From positions 186,001-250,000 of the forward strand of contig NZ_FNCA01000004.1 in NCBI RefSeq assembly GCF_900100715.1: a stretch of DNA of 64,000 nt, written 5' to 3'. Below, piece by piece: positions 35,310 to 44,638 of this stretch. A model generated the notes under the pieces. That model was not told where the DNA came from. It worked only from the letters and a program-made list of their open reading frames with translations, and searched no databases. The stretch is from Methanolobus vulcani (GTDB lineage Archaea; Halobacteriota; Methanosarcinia; Methanosarcinales; Methanosarcinaceae). Each line of letters starts with the position of its first letter. Within the stretch, counting starts at the first letter, position 1. The position numbers were made by a program, and so were the translations under genes.

Positions 35310-36233
35310 ATGAAAAAACTGGGAATCGTTGTAACTGATCCGCATGATTGGACTGCTCAGGCACTCATGCAGGAAGCGGAGAGAAAAGGCTTCAAAACAT
35401 ATTATCCTGACCTTGGACAAATTGAAACATCCATTGGCAGTAGTGTTAGCCACAAAGCAGGAGAGATATGTCTTTCAGAACTTGATGCCATCATTATCAG
35501 GGATATGGGACCGGGAAAAAATGACGCACATGTATTCCGATTTGATGTCCTGAGAGAACTCGAACAGAGAGGCATACTTGTAGTGAATCCGCCGGCTGCT
35601 ATACAGAATGCCGCCAACAAGTTCTATGCAAGTTGTCTGATGGCAGGCTCGGGTATTCCTACACCCAGAACTTTTGTAAGTCAGGAACTGGAAAAAACTA
35701 TTAAGATAATTGATGAACTTGATGATGTTGTAATAAAACCTGTTTTCGGATACAAGGGAATAGGTATTAACCGTATAAAAGAAGGAATTGTCCTTGCACC
35801 TGATGGATCAAAAGAGAAAACAAATCCAGAAGACCTCTTCAATAAAATCATTGATGAAAAAGGAATGCTTTATATACAGGAATTCATAGAAAACTCTGGA
35901 CAGGACATTCGTGCATTTGTTGTTGACGGCAAAGTCATAGGTGCTATTTACAGAAAAGCACCACAGGGCTGGTGGCTGAATAATCTTAGTCAGGGAGGAA
36001 CGCCTCTTGCCTGTGAATTAACAGCAAATCAGGAAAGAATGTGTATAGACGCTGCAGAAACAATTGGAGCCATGTACGCAGGCGTTGACATTATCGAAAG
36101 TGACAAAGGATCTTTTATACTGGAAGTAAATGCCACACCTTCAGGAGCAGGTATCTATAAATCCCTGAATATCAATGTTGCAGAGCATATTATAACTGCA
36201 ATATATAGCAGGCTGGAAAAAACGGGGCTTTAA
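35310..36233 (+). CDS. mptN: Tetrahydromethanopterin:glutamate ligase, RimK-type ATP-grasp
   Basis: 307 residues of the RimK/CofF/MptN ATP-grasp family: [33 protein letters not shown] (ATP-binding Lys and glycine loop), [16 protein letters not shown] and [13 protein letters not shown] (metal-binding Glu and Asn). In methanosarcinas MptN adds alpha-linked glutamate to tetrahydromethanopterin to give tetrahydrosarcinapterin. CofF (coenzyme F420) is the alternative close relative, so the symbol is probable, not certain. It ends one base before pth2. Confidence 0.75.
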   Translation: MKKLGIVVTDPHDWTAQALMQEAERKGFKTYYPDLGQIETSIGSSVSHKAGEICLSELDAIIIRDMGPGKNDAHVFRFDVLRELEQRGILVVNPPAAIQNAANKFYASCLMAGSGIPTPRTFVSQELEKTIKIIDELDDVVIKPVFGYKGIGINRIKEGIVLAPDGSKEKTNPEDLFNKIIDEKGMLYIQEFIENSGQDIRAFVVDGKVIGAIYRKAPQGWWLNNLSQGGTPLACELTANQERMCIDAAETIGAMYAGVDIIESDKGSFILEVNATPSGAGIYKSLNINVAEHIITAIYSRLEKTGL

Positions 36234-36234
36234 A

Positions 36235-36582
36235 ATGACTGAGTACAAACAATGCATTGTAATCCGGGACGATCTGAAACTATCAAAAGGCAAACTTGCT
36301 GTACAGGTTGCACATGCAGCAGTCTCTGCATCGGAGTGGGCTGACCGCTCAACTCTTGACAAATGGAAGGAAGGAGGACAGAAAAAAGTGGTCCTCAGGG
36401 TTCCAACATTAAAAGACCTCTTTGAGCTCAAAGAAGTTGCAAGAAGGCAGGGACTTCCAACTGCACTTATACAGGATGCAGGGCTGACCGAGATTGCTCC
36501 GGGAACTGTTACCGTACTGGGCATCGGACCTGCAAAGACTGATGATATTGATAAAGTAACAGGTAATCTGAAACTTGTCTGA
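36235..36582 (+). CDS. pth2: Peptidyl-tRNA hydrolase, archaeal type (Pth2)
   Basis: 115 residues. [26 protein letters not shown] and the end [26 protein letters not shown] are the Pth2 signatures, with the catalytic Lys/His/Asp set in [13 protein letters not shown] and DAG. It frees tRNA from peptidyl-tRNA that has dropped off the ribosome. Tight spacing with mptN and the next gene supports an operon. Confidence 0.95.
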   Translation: MTEYKQCIVIRDDLKLSKGKLAVQVAHAAVSASEWADRSTLDKWKEGGQKKVVLRVPTLKDLFELKEVARRQGLPTALIQDAGLTEIAPGTVTVLGIGPAKTDDIDKVTGNLKLV

Positions 36583-36607
36583 GTTCTGTATTATTGGGGG
36601 GTTTAGC

Positions 36608-37786
36608 ATGAAAAATGAGAAAAAAATGCAGATGCTCAAAATGACCTTTACGGTCTTCTTACTTTCAGGGGTCATACTGAGTTCCGGATGTATATCGGAA
36701 TCTGTGAAAAAAGTAGAGGCTATCTTTGACCCCTCATCAGTAACCCTTTTTCAGAGTGAAGATTACTATATACTGGATGCCAGTGAGCTGACAATTCCCG
36801 TAGTTCCTTCTCATGACCTGAACATATATGATGAAAGTCCTGACAAATACACAGAGAAACTACCTGGTTTTGAATTATCCACCTCATATTATTACACCGA
36901 GTTCTTTGAAGGCACAGAAGCTGCAATTAGTGTATATGCACATAACATGGGAGATTCACCTGTTTACATTTATCAGTTCGGTTTTAAGCTGAAAGGGCAA
37001 GATGAAATTGTTTTCCACCAAGCAGGTGTTAACGTGGAACCTGGAGAAGAAGAACGTGTTGGAATCATATCCATAGATGTTCCTGAGAATGTCACACAAA
37101 TGCAACTTGAACCTTTTATTTCACTCTTTGTCCAGACAGATTCCGCGAAATGGCACGATTACGAAGATCAGGAATTTGAGAAAATAAACATTGATGTATC
37201 CTATAAAAAGGATGCTCAGAGTCCAAAATACTCTACGAACCCGGAACAACTATTCATTCTTGTTAACGAGAAAATAGACCCCTATGATGTCCAGGTACGT
37301 ACCATGGCAGCGGCTTCTGCAAAGAAATATCCTGGCCAGTACAACATATACCAGTTATGTCGCCTTTTCGATGACACGAAAGAGAAGATACAATACATAA
37401 GTGACCCGAGGGGAAAGGACCTGTGGTCAACTCCCGGAGATACAATTACAGTCGGGGCTGGTGATTGTGATGACTATGCTATCCTGCTGGCATCACTTAT
37501 AGAAGCTATCGGAGGAACTTCAAGAGTCTATCTCACGGATACTCATGCTTTCGCAGCAGCATACATTGGAAACGATACAGAAAACATTGCAGATGCCATC
37601 GGAGAATATTACGGACCGGTACCTATCTATTATACTACGGATGAGTATGGCTGCTGGCTCATGATGGACCCAACATCGAGCATCTATGCCGGCGGACTTC
37701 CCGGAGGAACAGCACCAACTGAAAATGGATGGACTTTCCTCAATACCAGCACAGTAACTGTGATCGACATAGCTCCTCAGGTTTAG
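36608..37786 (+). CDS. Lipoprotein with transglutaminase-like domain
   Basis: 392 residues from the ATG at 36608, with GGGG before it. A signal peptide ends in the lipobox LSSGC (Cys about residue 25). The middle is beta-rich. The C-terminal part (about 235-390) has a transglutaminase-like Cys protease core: AGDCDDYAILLASLIEAIG (Cys), TDTHAFAAAYIG (His) and MMDPTSS (Asp). Archaeal members may act on surface proteins. It would be anchored outside the membrane. Confidence 0.8.
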   Translation: MKNEKKMQMLKMTFTVFLLSGVILSSGCISESVKKVEAIFDPSSVTLFQSEDYYILDASELTIPVVPSHDLNIYDESPDKYTEKLPGFELSTSYYYTEFFEGTEAAISVYAHNMGDSPVYIYQFGFKLKGQDEIVFHQAGVNVEPGEEERVGIISIDVPENVTQMQLEPFISLFVQTDSAKWHDYEDQEFEKINIDVSYKKDAQSPKYSTNPEQLFILVNEKIDPYDVQVRTMAAASAKKYPGQYNIYQLCRLFDDTKEKIQYISDPRGKDLWSTPGDTITVGAGDCDDYAILLASLIEAIGGTSRVYLTDTHAFAAAYIGNDTENIADAIGEYYGPVPIYYTTDEYGCWLMMDPTSSIYAGGLPGGTAPTENGWTFLNTSTVTVIDIAPQV

Positions 37787-37807
37787 GAAAAGAATGGATG
37801 ATAATAG

Positions 37808-39121
37808 ATGATACCGGAAATTGAAAAGAAGATGGGAATCGAACTTTATAGCACACATACCGAAGGCATAGGTGGTGTGCTCAGGCAGGAGCCTGAAGAT
37901 TTTATTGTCAAAGAGATAACAAACCGTGAAGAAGGTGACAGTGGTAAGCACCTCATACTTGAACTTACAAAAACAAACTGGGACATGCACCATCTTGTAA
38001 GGGATATGTCACGTAAGCTTGGTATCAGCCAGAAAAGGATCGGTTTTGCAGGCACAAAAGATAAAAGAGCTAAGACCACCCAGAAGATCAGCATTTACGA
38101 TGTTTCTGAAGAGGATATTGAAAATTTCTACCTCAAGGATGTAAATCTGAAGGTTATCGGAAGATCAAATAGATCCATCGGACTTGGTGACCTTTATGGA
38201 AACGAATTTATCATTACTGCCAGGGACATTGACATCAAATCTGATGAGCTTAACAAAACTCTTGAAGCTACCACAAAAGAAATCGATGAATATGGAGGTG
38301 TTCCTAACTTTTTCGGTGTTCAGAGGTTTGGAGCTGTAAGACCCGTTACCCATCTTGTAGGTGAACAATTGCTTCGTGGAGATGCAGAAAAAGCTGCCCT
38401 GATATATATCGCAAAATCATTCCCTGATGAGATTGATGATGTAAAACAAGTCAGGAATTTTGTGTGGGAAACAAAGGACTTTGCTGAAGGACTGAAAACA
38501 TATCCGCTTCGTCTCAGGTATGAGAGAGCAATGATGCACTACCTTGTAGAGAATCCCGGAGATTACGCAGGTTCTTTCAGTGTGCTTTCCCCTAACATAA
38601 GGAAGATGTTCATACATGCCTACCAGTCATATGTGTTCAACCGCATTATCTGTGAAAGAATAGAAAAAGGACTTCCACTGAATGTTGCTTCTTCTGGAGA
38701 TATTATATGTTTCAGGAACAAAGAAGGACTTCCGGACACAACTAAGATGCAGGCAGCAACAGATGAGAATGTTGATGGCATGAACAATCTCCTTAAAAGA
38801 GACAGGGCATTTATAACTGCACCACTTGTCGGATACGAAAGTGAGTTCGCTGCAGGAACTCCTGGTGAGCTTGAAAAGAATGTATTCCATGAGACAGAAA
38901 TGTCACAGGAATCTTTCAGGATGAAAACTATTCCTGACCTTGCATCAAAGGGGCTTCGCAGGGAAATACTGCTTCACTGCAAACCTGAATTTGTTACAGC
39001 AGAAGACGAACTCAATCCAGGAAAAAGCAAAGTCACACTTACTTTTTCCCTACCAAAGGGAAGTTACGCAACAACAGTCCTCAGGGAATACATGAAGACT
39101 GATCCATTAAAAATGAGTTAG
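37808..39121 (+). CDS. truD: tRNA pseudouridine(13) synthase TruD
   Basis: 437 residues. RIGFAGTKDKRAKTTQKISI contains the TruD catalytic Asp region, NFFGVQRFG and the VFNRI segments follow, and the TRUD insertion domain lies in the middle. It makes pseudouridine at tRNA position 13. Last gene of the operon, ended by the hairpin at 39122. Confidence 0.95.
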   Translation: MIPEIEKKMGIELYSTHTEGIGGVLRQEPEDFIVKEITNREEGDSGKHLILELTKTNWDMHHLVRDMSRKLGISQKRIGFAGTKDKRAKTTQKISIYDVSEEDIENFYLKDVNLKVIGRSNRSIGLGDLYGNEFIITARDIDIKSDELNKTLEATTKEIDEYGGVPNFFGVQRFGAVRPVTHLVGEQLLRGDAEKAALIYIAKSFPDEIDDVKQVRNFVWETKDFAEGLKTYPLRLRYERAMMHYLVENPGDYAGSFSVLSPNIRKMFIHAYQSYVFNRIICERIEKGLPLNVASSGDIICFRNKEGLPDTTKMQAATDENVDGMNNLLKRDRAFITAPLVGYESEFAAGTPGELEKNVFHETEMSQESFRMKTIPDLASKGLRREILLHCKPEFVTAEDELNPGKSKVTLTFSLPKGSYATTVLREYMKTDPLKMS

Positions 39122-39143
39122 GCCCACAAATGTGGGCTTTTTT
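39122..39143 (+). terminator. Terminator after truD
   Basis: GCCCACA (39122-39128) and TGTGGGC (39131-39137) form a 7-bp stem with an AA loop, followed by TTTTTT. It starts at the last base of the truD stop codon and lies between the convergent truD and pyrG genes. Confidence 0.85.
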
Positions 39144-39197
39144 GGTTTATATTAGTTTTCAGAAAAAACCTTTTCTGACCTTATTTTTGTGATAGCA

Positions 39198-40778
39198 TCA
39201 GAGCATAGACTCAATGAAAGCCTTGAATGGCGGTGAAGGTCTTCCAGGTCTTGATTTGAATTCAGGATGGAACTGTGATGCGAAGAAGAACTTCTTGCCA
39301 GGGATTTCAGCGATTTCCATTCTGTTGCGGTTCTTGCCGGAAAATACCATTCCGCTTGCTTCGATCTTCTCAACATAGTTTGGATTGACTTCATATCTAT
39401 GCCTGTGGCGTTCCACTATTTTGGACTGACCGTATATCTTCTCTGCCAGTGAACCAGATCTAAGGTCTGCATCATAATCTCCAAGACGCATTGTTGCACC
39501 CATGTCAACCACATTTTCCTGTTCAGGAAGAATATCAATTACCGGATAAGGAGTATCCTCATCGAATTCTGTGCTGTTGGCATCTTCAAGGCCTGCAACA
39601 TTCCTTGCAAACTCGATAACAGATAACTGCATTCCAAGACAGAGACCAAGATATGGGATATCGTTCTCCCTTGCAAACTGGATTGCCTTTATCTTACCTT
39701 CTGTTCCTCTTTCACCAAAACCACCTGGTACAAGAATACCATCATACTCTGAAAGTGAGGTAACTGTTTCAGGATGTTCTTCAAAGGTCTCAGCATTTAT
39801 CCAGCAGACATCATAGTTGACACCACATTCTATTGCAGCGTGCTTGATGGATGCACTGATACTGAGATATGAATCCTCAAGGTGAGTATACTTTCCTACA
39901 ATACCAATCTTCACTTCACCTTTAAGATTGTTCATCCTCTCTACCATTTTAGCCCATGAATCATCTTCTGCTCCTGTAGAACTGAGCTCAAGATGTTTCA
40001 TCAGGTAGTCTGTCAGTCCATATTTCTCAAGCATCAGAGGGACTTCATAAATATCCTTTGCATCATGGGCACTTATTACGGCCTCTTCCGGAACATCACA
40101 GAAGAGTGATATCTTGGAAACTGTAGCCTCAAGAAGTGGTTCAGGACATCTGGTCACTATAATATTGGGTTTAAGACCAAGTTCTCTCAATTCTTTTACA
40201 GAATGCTGTGTTGGTTTTGTCTTCTGGTCACCCTGAGGGTCCATTGGCACAAGTGTCACATGCACAAAAGCAAGGTTCTCTTTTGGCTCTTCTCTTGACA
40301 TCTGCCTTACAGCCTCAAGGAAAGGCATGCTCTCAATGTCACCAACAGTACCACCTACCTCGATCAGACATACATCAGCACCGCTCTTTGCAGCAACCCT
40401 GCGAATGCGGTCCTTTATCTCATTTGTGATATGAGGGATTATCTGCACGGTCTTACCAAGGTACTCGCCTCTGCGCTCCTTGGAGATCACAGACTCATAG
40501 ACCTTACCTGTTGTCAGGTTATGTTCTCTTGTAAGTTCGGTATCAAGGAAGCGTTCATAGTTTCCAAGATCAAGGTCCACTTCTCCTCCGTCTTTAAGGA
40601 CAAAGACCTCTCCATGCTGGAACGGGCTCATAGTACCTGCATCAATATTGATATAGGGGTCGATCTTTATGGCTGTGACCTTGTAGCCCTTGTTCTTCAG
40701 GTTCCGCCCTATTGAAGCAGTGGTTATTCCTTTTCCAAGACCACTCATTACACCGCCGGTAACTATGATATATTTCAT
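39198..40778 (-). CDS. pyrG: CTP synthase
   Basis: 526 residues from the ATG at 40778, six bases after AAGGTG; the GTG at 40787 is part of that ribosome binding site. [17 protein letters not shown] begins the synthetase domain, and [17 protein letters not shown] holds the glutaminase Cys of the C-terminal amidotransferase domain, with FHPEF near the end. It aminates UTP to CTP with glutamine. The DUF7524-like gene lies 14 bases upstream on the same strand. Confidence 0.96.
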   Translation of the reverse strand: MKYIIVTGGVMSGLGKGITTASIGRNLKNKGYKVTAIKIDPYINIDAGTMSPFQHGEVFVLKDGGEVDLDLGNYERFLDTELTREHNLTTGKVYESVISKERRGEYLGKTVQIIPHITNEIKDRIRRVAAKSGADVCLIEVGGTVGDIESMPFLEAVRQMSREEPKENLAFVHVTLVPMDPQGDQKTKPTQHSVKELRELGLKPNIIVTRCPEPLLEATVSKISLFCDVPEEAVISAHDAKDIYEVPLMLEKYGLTDYLMKHLELSSTGAEDDSWAKMVERMNNLKGEVKIGIVGKYTHLEDSYLSISASIKHAAIECGVNYDVCWINAETFEEHPETVTSLSEYDGILVPGGFGERGTEGKIKAIQFARENDIPYLGLCLGMQLSVIEFARNVAGLEDANSTEFDEDTPYPVIDILPEQENVVDMGATMRLGDYDADLRSGSLAEKIYGQSKIVERHRHRYEVNPNYVEKIEASGMVFSGKNRNRMEIAEIPGKKFFFASQFHPEFKSRPGRPSPPFKAFIESML

Positions 40779-40792
40779 ATTATTCACCTTGA

Positions 40793-41521
40793 TTATCTTT
40801 TAGATTTAGGAAGTCTCATTAATAGATAAGCCATCAAAAATGTCAGTATGATCGAATAGAGAACAGAATTATAGAAACTAAAGAACTGTTCAAGATCAAG
40901 TGATAGTATAAATGAAACGAATAAAGCAACTAATAACAGTAAAATAACAAATTTGAGGATTCCACCTGAATATGGGGAAATTGCCTTGAAAGCAGAATTG
41001 AACATTTCAGCAGAAATGGATGGAAGCTGAGCACTCCAGTGATCCTCTGCGAACATGGAAGAAGACTTTGATGATCGGGATGATTTAGAAGTTTTTGATG
41101 CTTTTGAAGGTTGTTTTGGTTTCTGGGAAGACGCAGGTTTGTAAAGTGATTCATCAACATCAACACTAAAATTGGCCTCGTTTGGTCCCGGATGACCAAG
41201 ATTCAGGTTAAACCCTTGTCTTTTTGAACCATAACCTACAGTAATATATACCTGGCCTTTTGTGTAGAGCCTGCCATCATATGGAATTCGTGCTATCAAA
41301 GGTATATATTCCTCATGTTTAACATAAGGATTGTCTTCAAGAACTGTGATATTTTCTCTCAAAGCATCGCTTACAGAAAGATTGACATGCGTGGGAGCGC
41401 CGTAATTTATAAGCACAACCTCAAAACTGCGTTCCTCGCCGGGAGATAATGGTAACTCAACAGTATCCGTGTCGAATTCAATAGAATTTACTCCAAGTCT
41501 GTTGATATGAACCTGCTGCAA
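40793..41521 (-). CDS. DUF7524-like membrane protein
   Basis: 242 residues. The first about 105 form a beta-sandwich with [33 protein letters not shown] and [16 protein letters not shown], a pattern I recall from the haloarchaeal DUF7524 family. A Ser/Lys-rich linker follows and then two C-terminal membrane helices (about 185-205 and 215-235). The sandwich is probably cytoplasmic. Function unknown. It is probably cotranscribed with pyrG. Confidence 0.6.
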   Translation of the reverse strand: MQQVHINRLGVNSIEFDTDTVELPLSPGEERSFEVVLINYGAPTHVNLSVSDALRENITVLEDNPYVKHEEYIPLIARIPYDGRLYTKGQVYITVGYGSKRQGFNLNLGHPGPNEANFSVDVDESLYKPASSQKPKQPSKASKTSKSSRSSKSSSMFAEDHWSAQLPSISAEMFNSAFKAISPYSGGILKFVILLLLVALFVSFILSLDLEQFFSFYNSVLYSIILTFLMAYLLMRLPKSKR

Positions 41522-41540
41522 TTAAAAATCCTCACCGGTT

Positions 41541-41735
41541 TCATTCCCTGAGATCAGGTGGAAGCATATTTGGAATACCTTCCTCTATGGGATAGTACTC
41601 GTTACAAACAGAACAATACAGTGTGCCTGAAATTACCTCGTTAGCATCTTCCTTTTCGATGTTCAGGACAAGGTCTCCTTTGCAAATCGGGCAGGCAAGA
41701 ATATTCATAAGGTCTTTCTTCAGCTTAATCACCAC
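41541..41735 (-). CDS. Trm112-like zinc ribbon protein
   Basis: 64 residues. LMNILACPICKGDL and GTLYCSVCNEYYPIEEGIPNMLP are the two zinc-ribbon knuckles and the tail of Trm112/YcaR proteins. In archaea Trm112 binds and activates several methyltransferases acting on tRNA, rRNA and release factors. It is just upstream of the DUF7524-like gene on the same strand. Confidence 0.85.
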   Translation of the reverse strand: MVIKLKKDLMNILACPICKGDLVLNIEKEDANEVISGTLYCSVCNEYYPIEEGIPNMLPPDLRE

Positions 41736-41864
41736 CTTTCAATACGTTACAATAAATATAAGGTTTTTCTATCACCTAAACTATAAAAATGAAACAGGTT
41801 AACCAGAAATAACAGCATGAATGAAGAGATAGTTTAATTTACAACCTGAAATGTACAATATTTC

Positions 41865-42803
41865 ATGTTCTCGATCTTTCTGAAAGTACTGGACTTTGCC
41901 ATTCCTATTCTTATTATGATCTTTGTAGGATTGTTCGGTACCGGAATTCTTATCGAGCTCGGTTTTATGCAGAAGTTCTCCGGTCTTGTCAGGCCTCTTT
42001 TTAAGTATACGAATCTCCCTGACACATGTGCATCCTCATTTCTTGTTGCAATGGGGTCAACTGTTGCTGCTAATAGTATGGTTGTCAACTTCAAGGAAAA
42101 TGGATGTATCAACGAAAAAGAGACAATGTTATGTGCTGTGCTAAACAGTACTCCTGCATACATAAGGGAAATTATCACATACCAGATTCCTATTGTCCTA
42201 CCTGCACTGGGACCCATAGTTGGCGGCTTCTACGTAATGGTATTCATAATCACAGCAATTGTGAAAATTAGTGCAGTGATCATACTAAGCAAGATATTCC
42301 TTGAAAAGAACAATTGTATGTACGATGAAAAAGTTGCTGATAAAAAGGTCACTTTGACTGAGGCTATCAAAAAATCCCTTAAACGTAATAAAAAGTTGTT
42401 CAAGAAAATAGCTATTATCTACTTATCAATGACAACACTTGTATTCTATCTCAAAGAGAACGGTGCATTTGAGATCTTCAGCGTGCTACCCCTGGCAGAC
42501 ATATTCGGTATTCCTTCGGAAAGTATAGTGCCACTTACAAGCTATGTTGCAAGTCCTATTCTAGGAATATCCCTTCTTGGACCAATGATCAGTAACAACG
42601 GTATTTCTTATGTCCAGGCAATGATAGTACTAATGCTTGGAAGTATGTTCATGCTTCCGTTATTCAGTATAAGGACATTGTTACCAAGATACGTATCTAT
42701 TTTCGGTCCGAAAACAGGTGTAAAGATCGTGGCATTTTCAACCGGGATCAGTGTAATTGTCAGGTTCTGTTTCCTTATTATTTTACTGACAATCGCGAAT
42801 TAA
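41865..42803 (+). CDS. Nucleoside recognition (Gate) domain membrane protein
   Basis: 312 residues with about eight membrane helices. The two related halves have GLFGTGILIELGFMQKFSGLVRP with MGSTVAANSMVVNF, and SIVPLTSYVASPILGISLLGP. This is the nucleoside recognition/Gate domain plan seen in SpmA/SpmB, FeoB and nucleoside carriers. The transported substrate is unknown. The ribosome binding site is weak. Confidence 0.75.
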   Translation: MFSIFLKVLDFAIPILIMIFVGLFGTGILIELGFMQKFSGLVRPLFKYTNLPDTCASSFLVAMGSTVAANSMVVNFKENGCINEKETMLCAVLNSTPAYIREIITYQIPIVLPALGPIVGGFYVMVFIITAIVKISAVIILSKIFLEKNNCMYDEKVADKKVTLTEAIKKSLKRNKKLFKKIAIIYLSMTTLVFYLKENGAFEIFSVLPLADIFGIPSESIVPLTSYVASPILGISLLGPMISNNGISYVQAMIVLMLGSMFMLPLFSIRTLLPRYVSIFGPKTGVKIVAFSTGISVIVRFCFLIILLTIAN

Positions 42804-43125
42804 TTAAGGGATTTTAAATACTGTTTTTTGTAGGAATATTATAGTCCGACCCATATTTAGAGATTAATATATAACGAGAAATATTATATACTAGTCACAA
42901 TATAGTTTAATTGCATAATTTGCACAGACCATATTTTTTAGCCCGCATAGATATGGAATTATAATTGTGATTTGTCTATATAAATATGGGAATTCAAAAC
43001 AACAATAAATTAATATATTATATTACACACTATATAATAACGTAGAAATACAATCCATATTCTACTCAAATATCGTGCAAATTTTGCACATGTTATGCAA
43101 TACCAAACATGGGAGATATGAACAA
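42804..43125 (+). promoter_or_regulatory. Promoter region of the chemotaxis operon
   Basis: 322 bp of AT-rich sequence without a gene. TATA-like boxes lie at about 42975 (CTATATAAAT) and 43031 (TATATAATAA). GTGCAAA (43075-43081) and TTTGCAC (43083-43089) form a perfect inverted repeat around one T, 37 bases before cheY. Related sequence TTGCATAATTTGCAC occurs near 42912, and TTATGCAA near 43093. These may be operator sites. Confidence 0.45.
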
Positions 43126-43482
43126 ATGGTAAAAGTAATGATTGTGGATGATGCTGCCTTCATGCGCATGGTCATCAAAGACATATTAACAAAAAATGGT
43201 CATGAAGTAGTTGCCGAATGTGTTGACGGGCTTGATGCTGTAAACAAATATCCGGAGGTAAAGCCTGAGCTCGTATTCATGGATATTGTCATGCCAAATA
43301 TGGAAGGAATCGATGCTCTCAAAAAGATAATGGAAATGGATCCGGCTGCTAAAGTAGTCATGTGTTCATCCATTGGACAACAGTCGGTTGTCACCGATGC
43401 ACTCAAAACAGGTGCACTGGACTTTATAGTCAAACCATTTGATGCAGCAAAAGTTCTCGAAGTAATTGGAAAAGTAATCTAA
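43126..43482 (+). CDS. cheY: CheY response regulator
   Basis: 118 residues from the ATG at 43126 (GGGAG ten bases upstream). It is a single receiver domain: KVMIVDDAAFMRMV (acidic pair), ELVFMDIVMPNMEG (phospho-Asp), VVMCSSIGQQ (Ser of the switch) and FIVKPF (Lys). It takes phosphate from CheA. It is the first gene of the cluster and stops two bases before cheB. Confidence 0.95.
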   Translation: MVKVMIVDDAAFMRMVIKDILTKNGHEVVAECVDGLDAVNKYPEVKPELVFMDIVMPNMEGIDALKKIMEMDPAAKVVMCSSIGQQSVVTDALKTGALDFIVKPFDAAKVLEVIGKVI

Positions 43483-43483
43483 C

Positions 43484-44587
43484 ATGACTATCAATGCACT
43501 TGTGGTCGATGACTCCGCACTCATGCGAAAGGTCGTCTCGGATATCCTGAAAGAAGACCCTGAAATAAACGTAATAGCTACGGCCAGGAACGGTCTTGAA
43601 GCTGTTGAGAAGGTCGAACAACTCAGGCCGGATGTGGTGACCTTGGATATTGAGATGCCTGTACTTGACGGATTGCACGCTCTTGGATACATCATGAGCG
43701 AATGCCCAACTCCGGTAGTCATGTTAACGGCGGTCGACTCCAGGTCTGCGGAAAGTACACTAAATGCATTCGAATACGGAGCAGTAGATTTCATTCAAAA
43801 ACCTTCGGGAAGTATAAGCGTTAACATTGCGGATATTGCTGATGAGATCCGCAAAAAAGTAAAGATGGCTTCAAAAGTGGATCTGAAGAAACTCGGATTC
43901 ATGGAAGAACACGTGAAAATATCCCGGGAAAACAAAGGTAAGCCTTTGCCAGCTAAACCAAAGAAAACTATTTCAAAAAGCATACACCACGCAAGCGGAA
44001 AGATCATTGCCATCGCATCCTCTACAGGTGGCCCTCGTGCTCTTGAACAGGTAGTCCCTAAATTACCAGGTAATCTGAAAGTACCCGTAGTAATTGTCCA
44101 GCATATGCCTGCAGGATTTACAGCATCCCTGGCACAAAGATTGGACGGGCAGTCTGCCCTGACAGTCACCGAAGCCAAGGAAGGAGATGTACTCAATCCA
44201 GGACATGTCTATCTTGCACCGGGAAATTACCACATGGAAATTACATCTGTTGAAAAAGGTGGAGTTCACCATGAAGTTGTGACACTCAACCAGAAACCCC
44301 GTGAACAAGGAGTAAGACCTTGTGCCAATATTCTCTTCAAATCACTTGTGCCTATCTATGGATCTAACATAATATCAGCAGTTCTGACTGGAATGGGAGC
44401 CGATGGTGCCGATGGAGTTGAAGAAATTAAAAAAGCAGGTGGAAAAGCAATTGCTGAAGATGAAAGGTCATGTGTGGTATATGGTATGCCTAAAGCAGTT
44501 GTACAGAGAGGACTTGCTGACAGTATCGTGCCTCTTGAAAAGGTTTCTTCCGAAATAGTACGAATGCTGAATTCATCCGGTGATTGA
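43484..44587 (+). CDS. cheB: CheB receptor methylesterase
   Basis: 367 residues. The receiver domain (about 1-125: NALVVDDSALMRKVV, DVVTLDIEMPVLDG) is followed by a linker and the methylesterase domain (about 175-365). Its catalytic Ser is in SSTGGPRAL, the His in VQHMPAGFT and the Asp in LTGMGADGADG. It removes methyl groups from, or deamidates, chemoreceptors. Its presence implies receptors encoded elsewhere, since none are in this cluster. Confidence 0.96.
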   Translation: MTINALVVDDSALMRKVVSDILKEDPEINVIATARNGLEAVEKVEQLRPDVVTLDIEMPVLDGLHALGYIMSECPTPVVMLTAVDSRSAESTLNAFEYGAVDFIQKPSGSISVNIADIADEIRKKVKMASKVDLKKLGFMEEHVKISRENKGKPLPAKPKKTISKSIHHASGKIIAIASSTGGPRALEQVVPKLPGNLKVPVVIVQHMPAGFTASLAQRLDGQSALTVTEAKEGDVLNPGHVYLAPGNYHMEITSVEKGGVHHEVVTLNQKPREQGVRPCANILFKSLVPIYGSNIISAVLTGMGADGADGVEEIKKAGGKAIAEDERSCVVYGMPKAVVQRGLADSIVPLEKVSSEIVRMLNSSGD

Positions 44588-44638
44588 AATGTGTTTGGAG
44601 AATAAGAAGATCATTATGATCTCAGGGTTGGTGTGACC

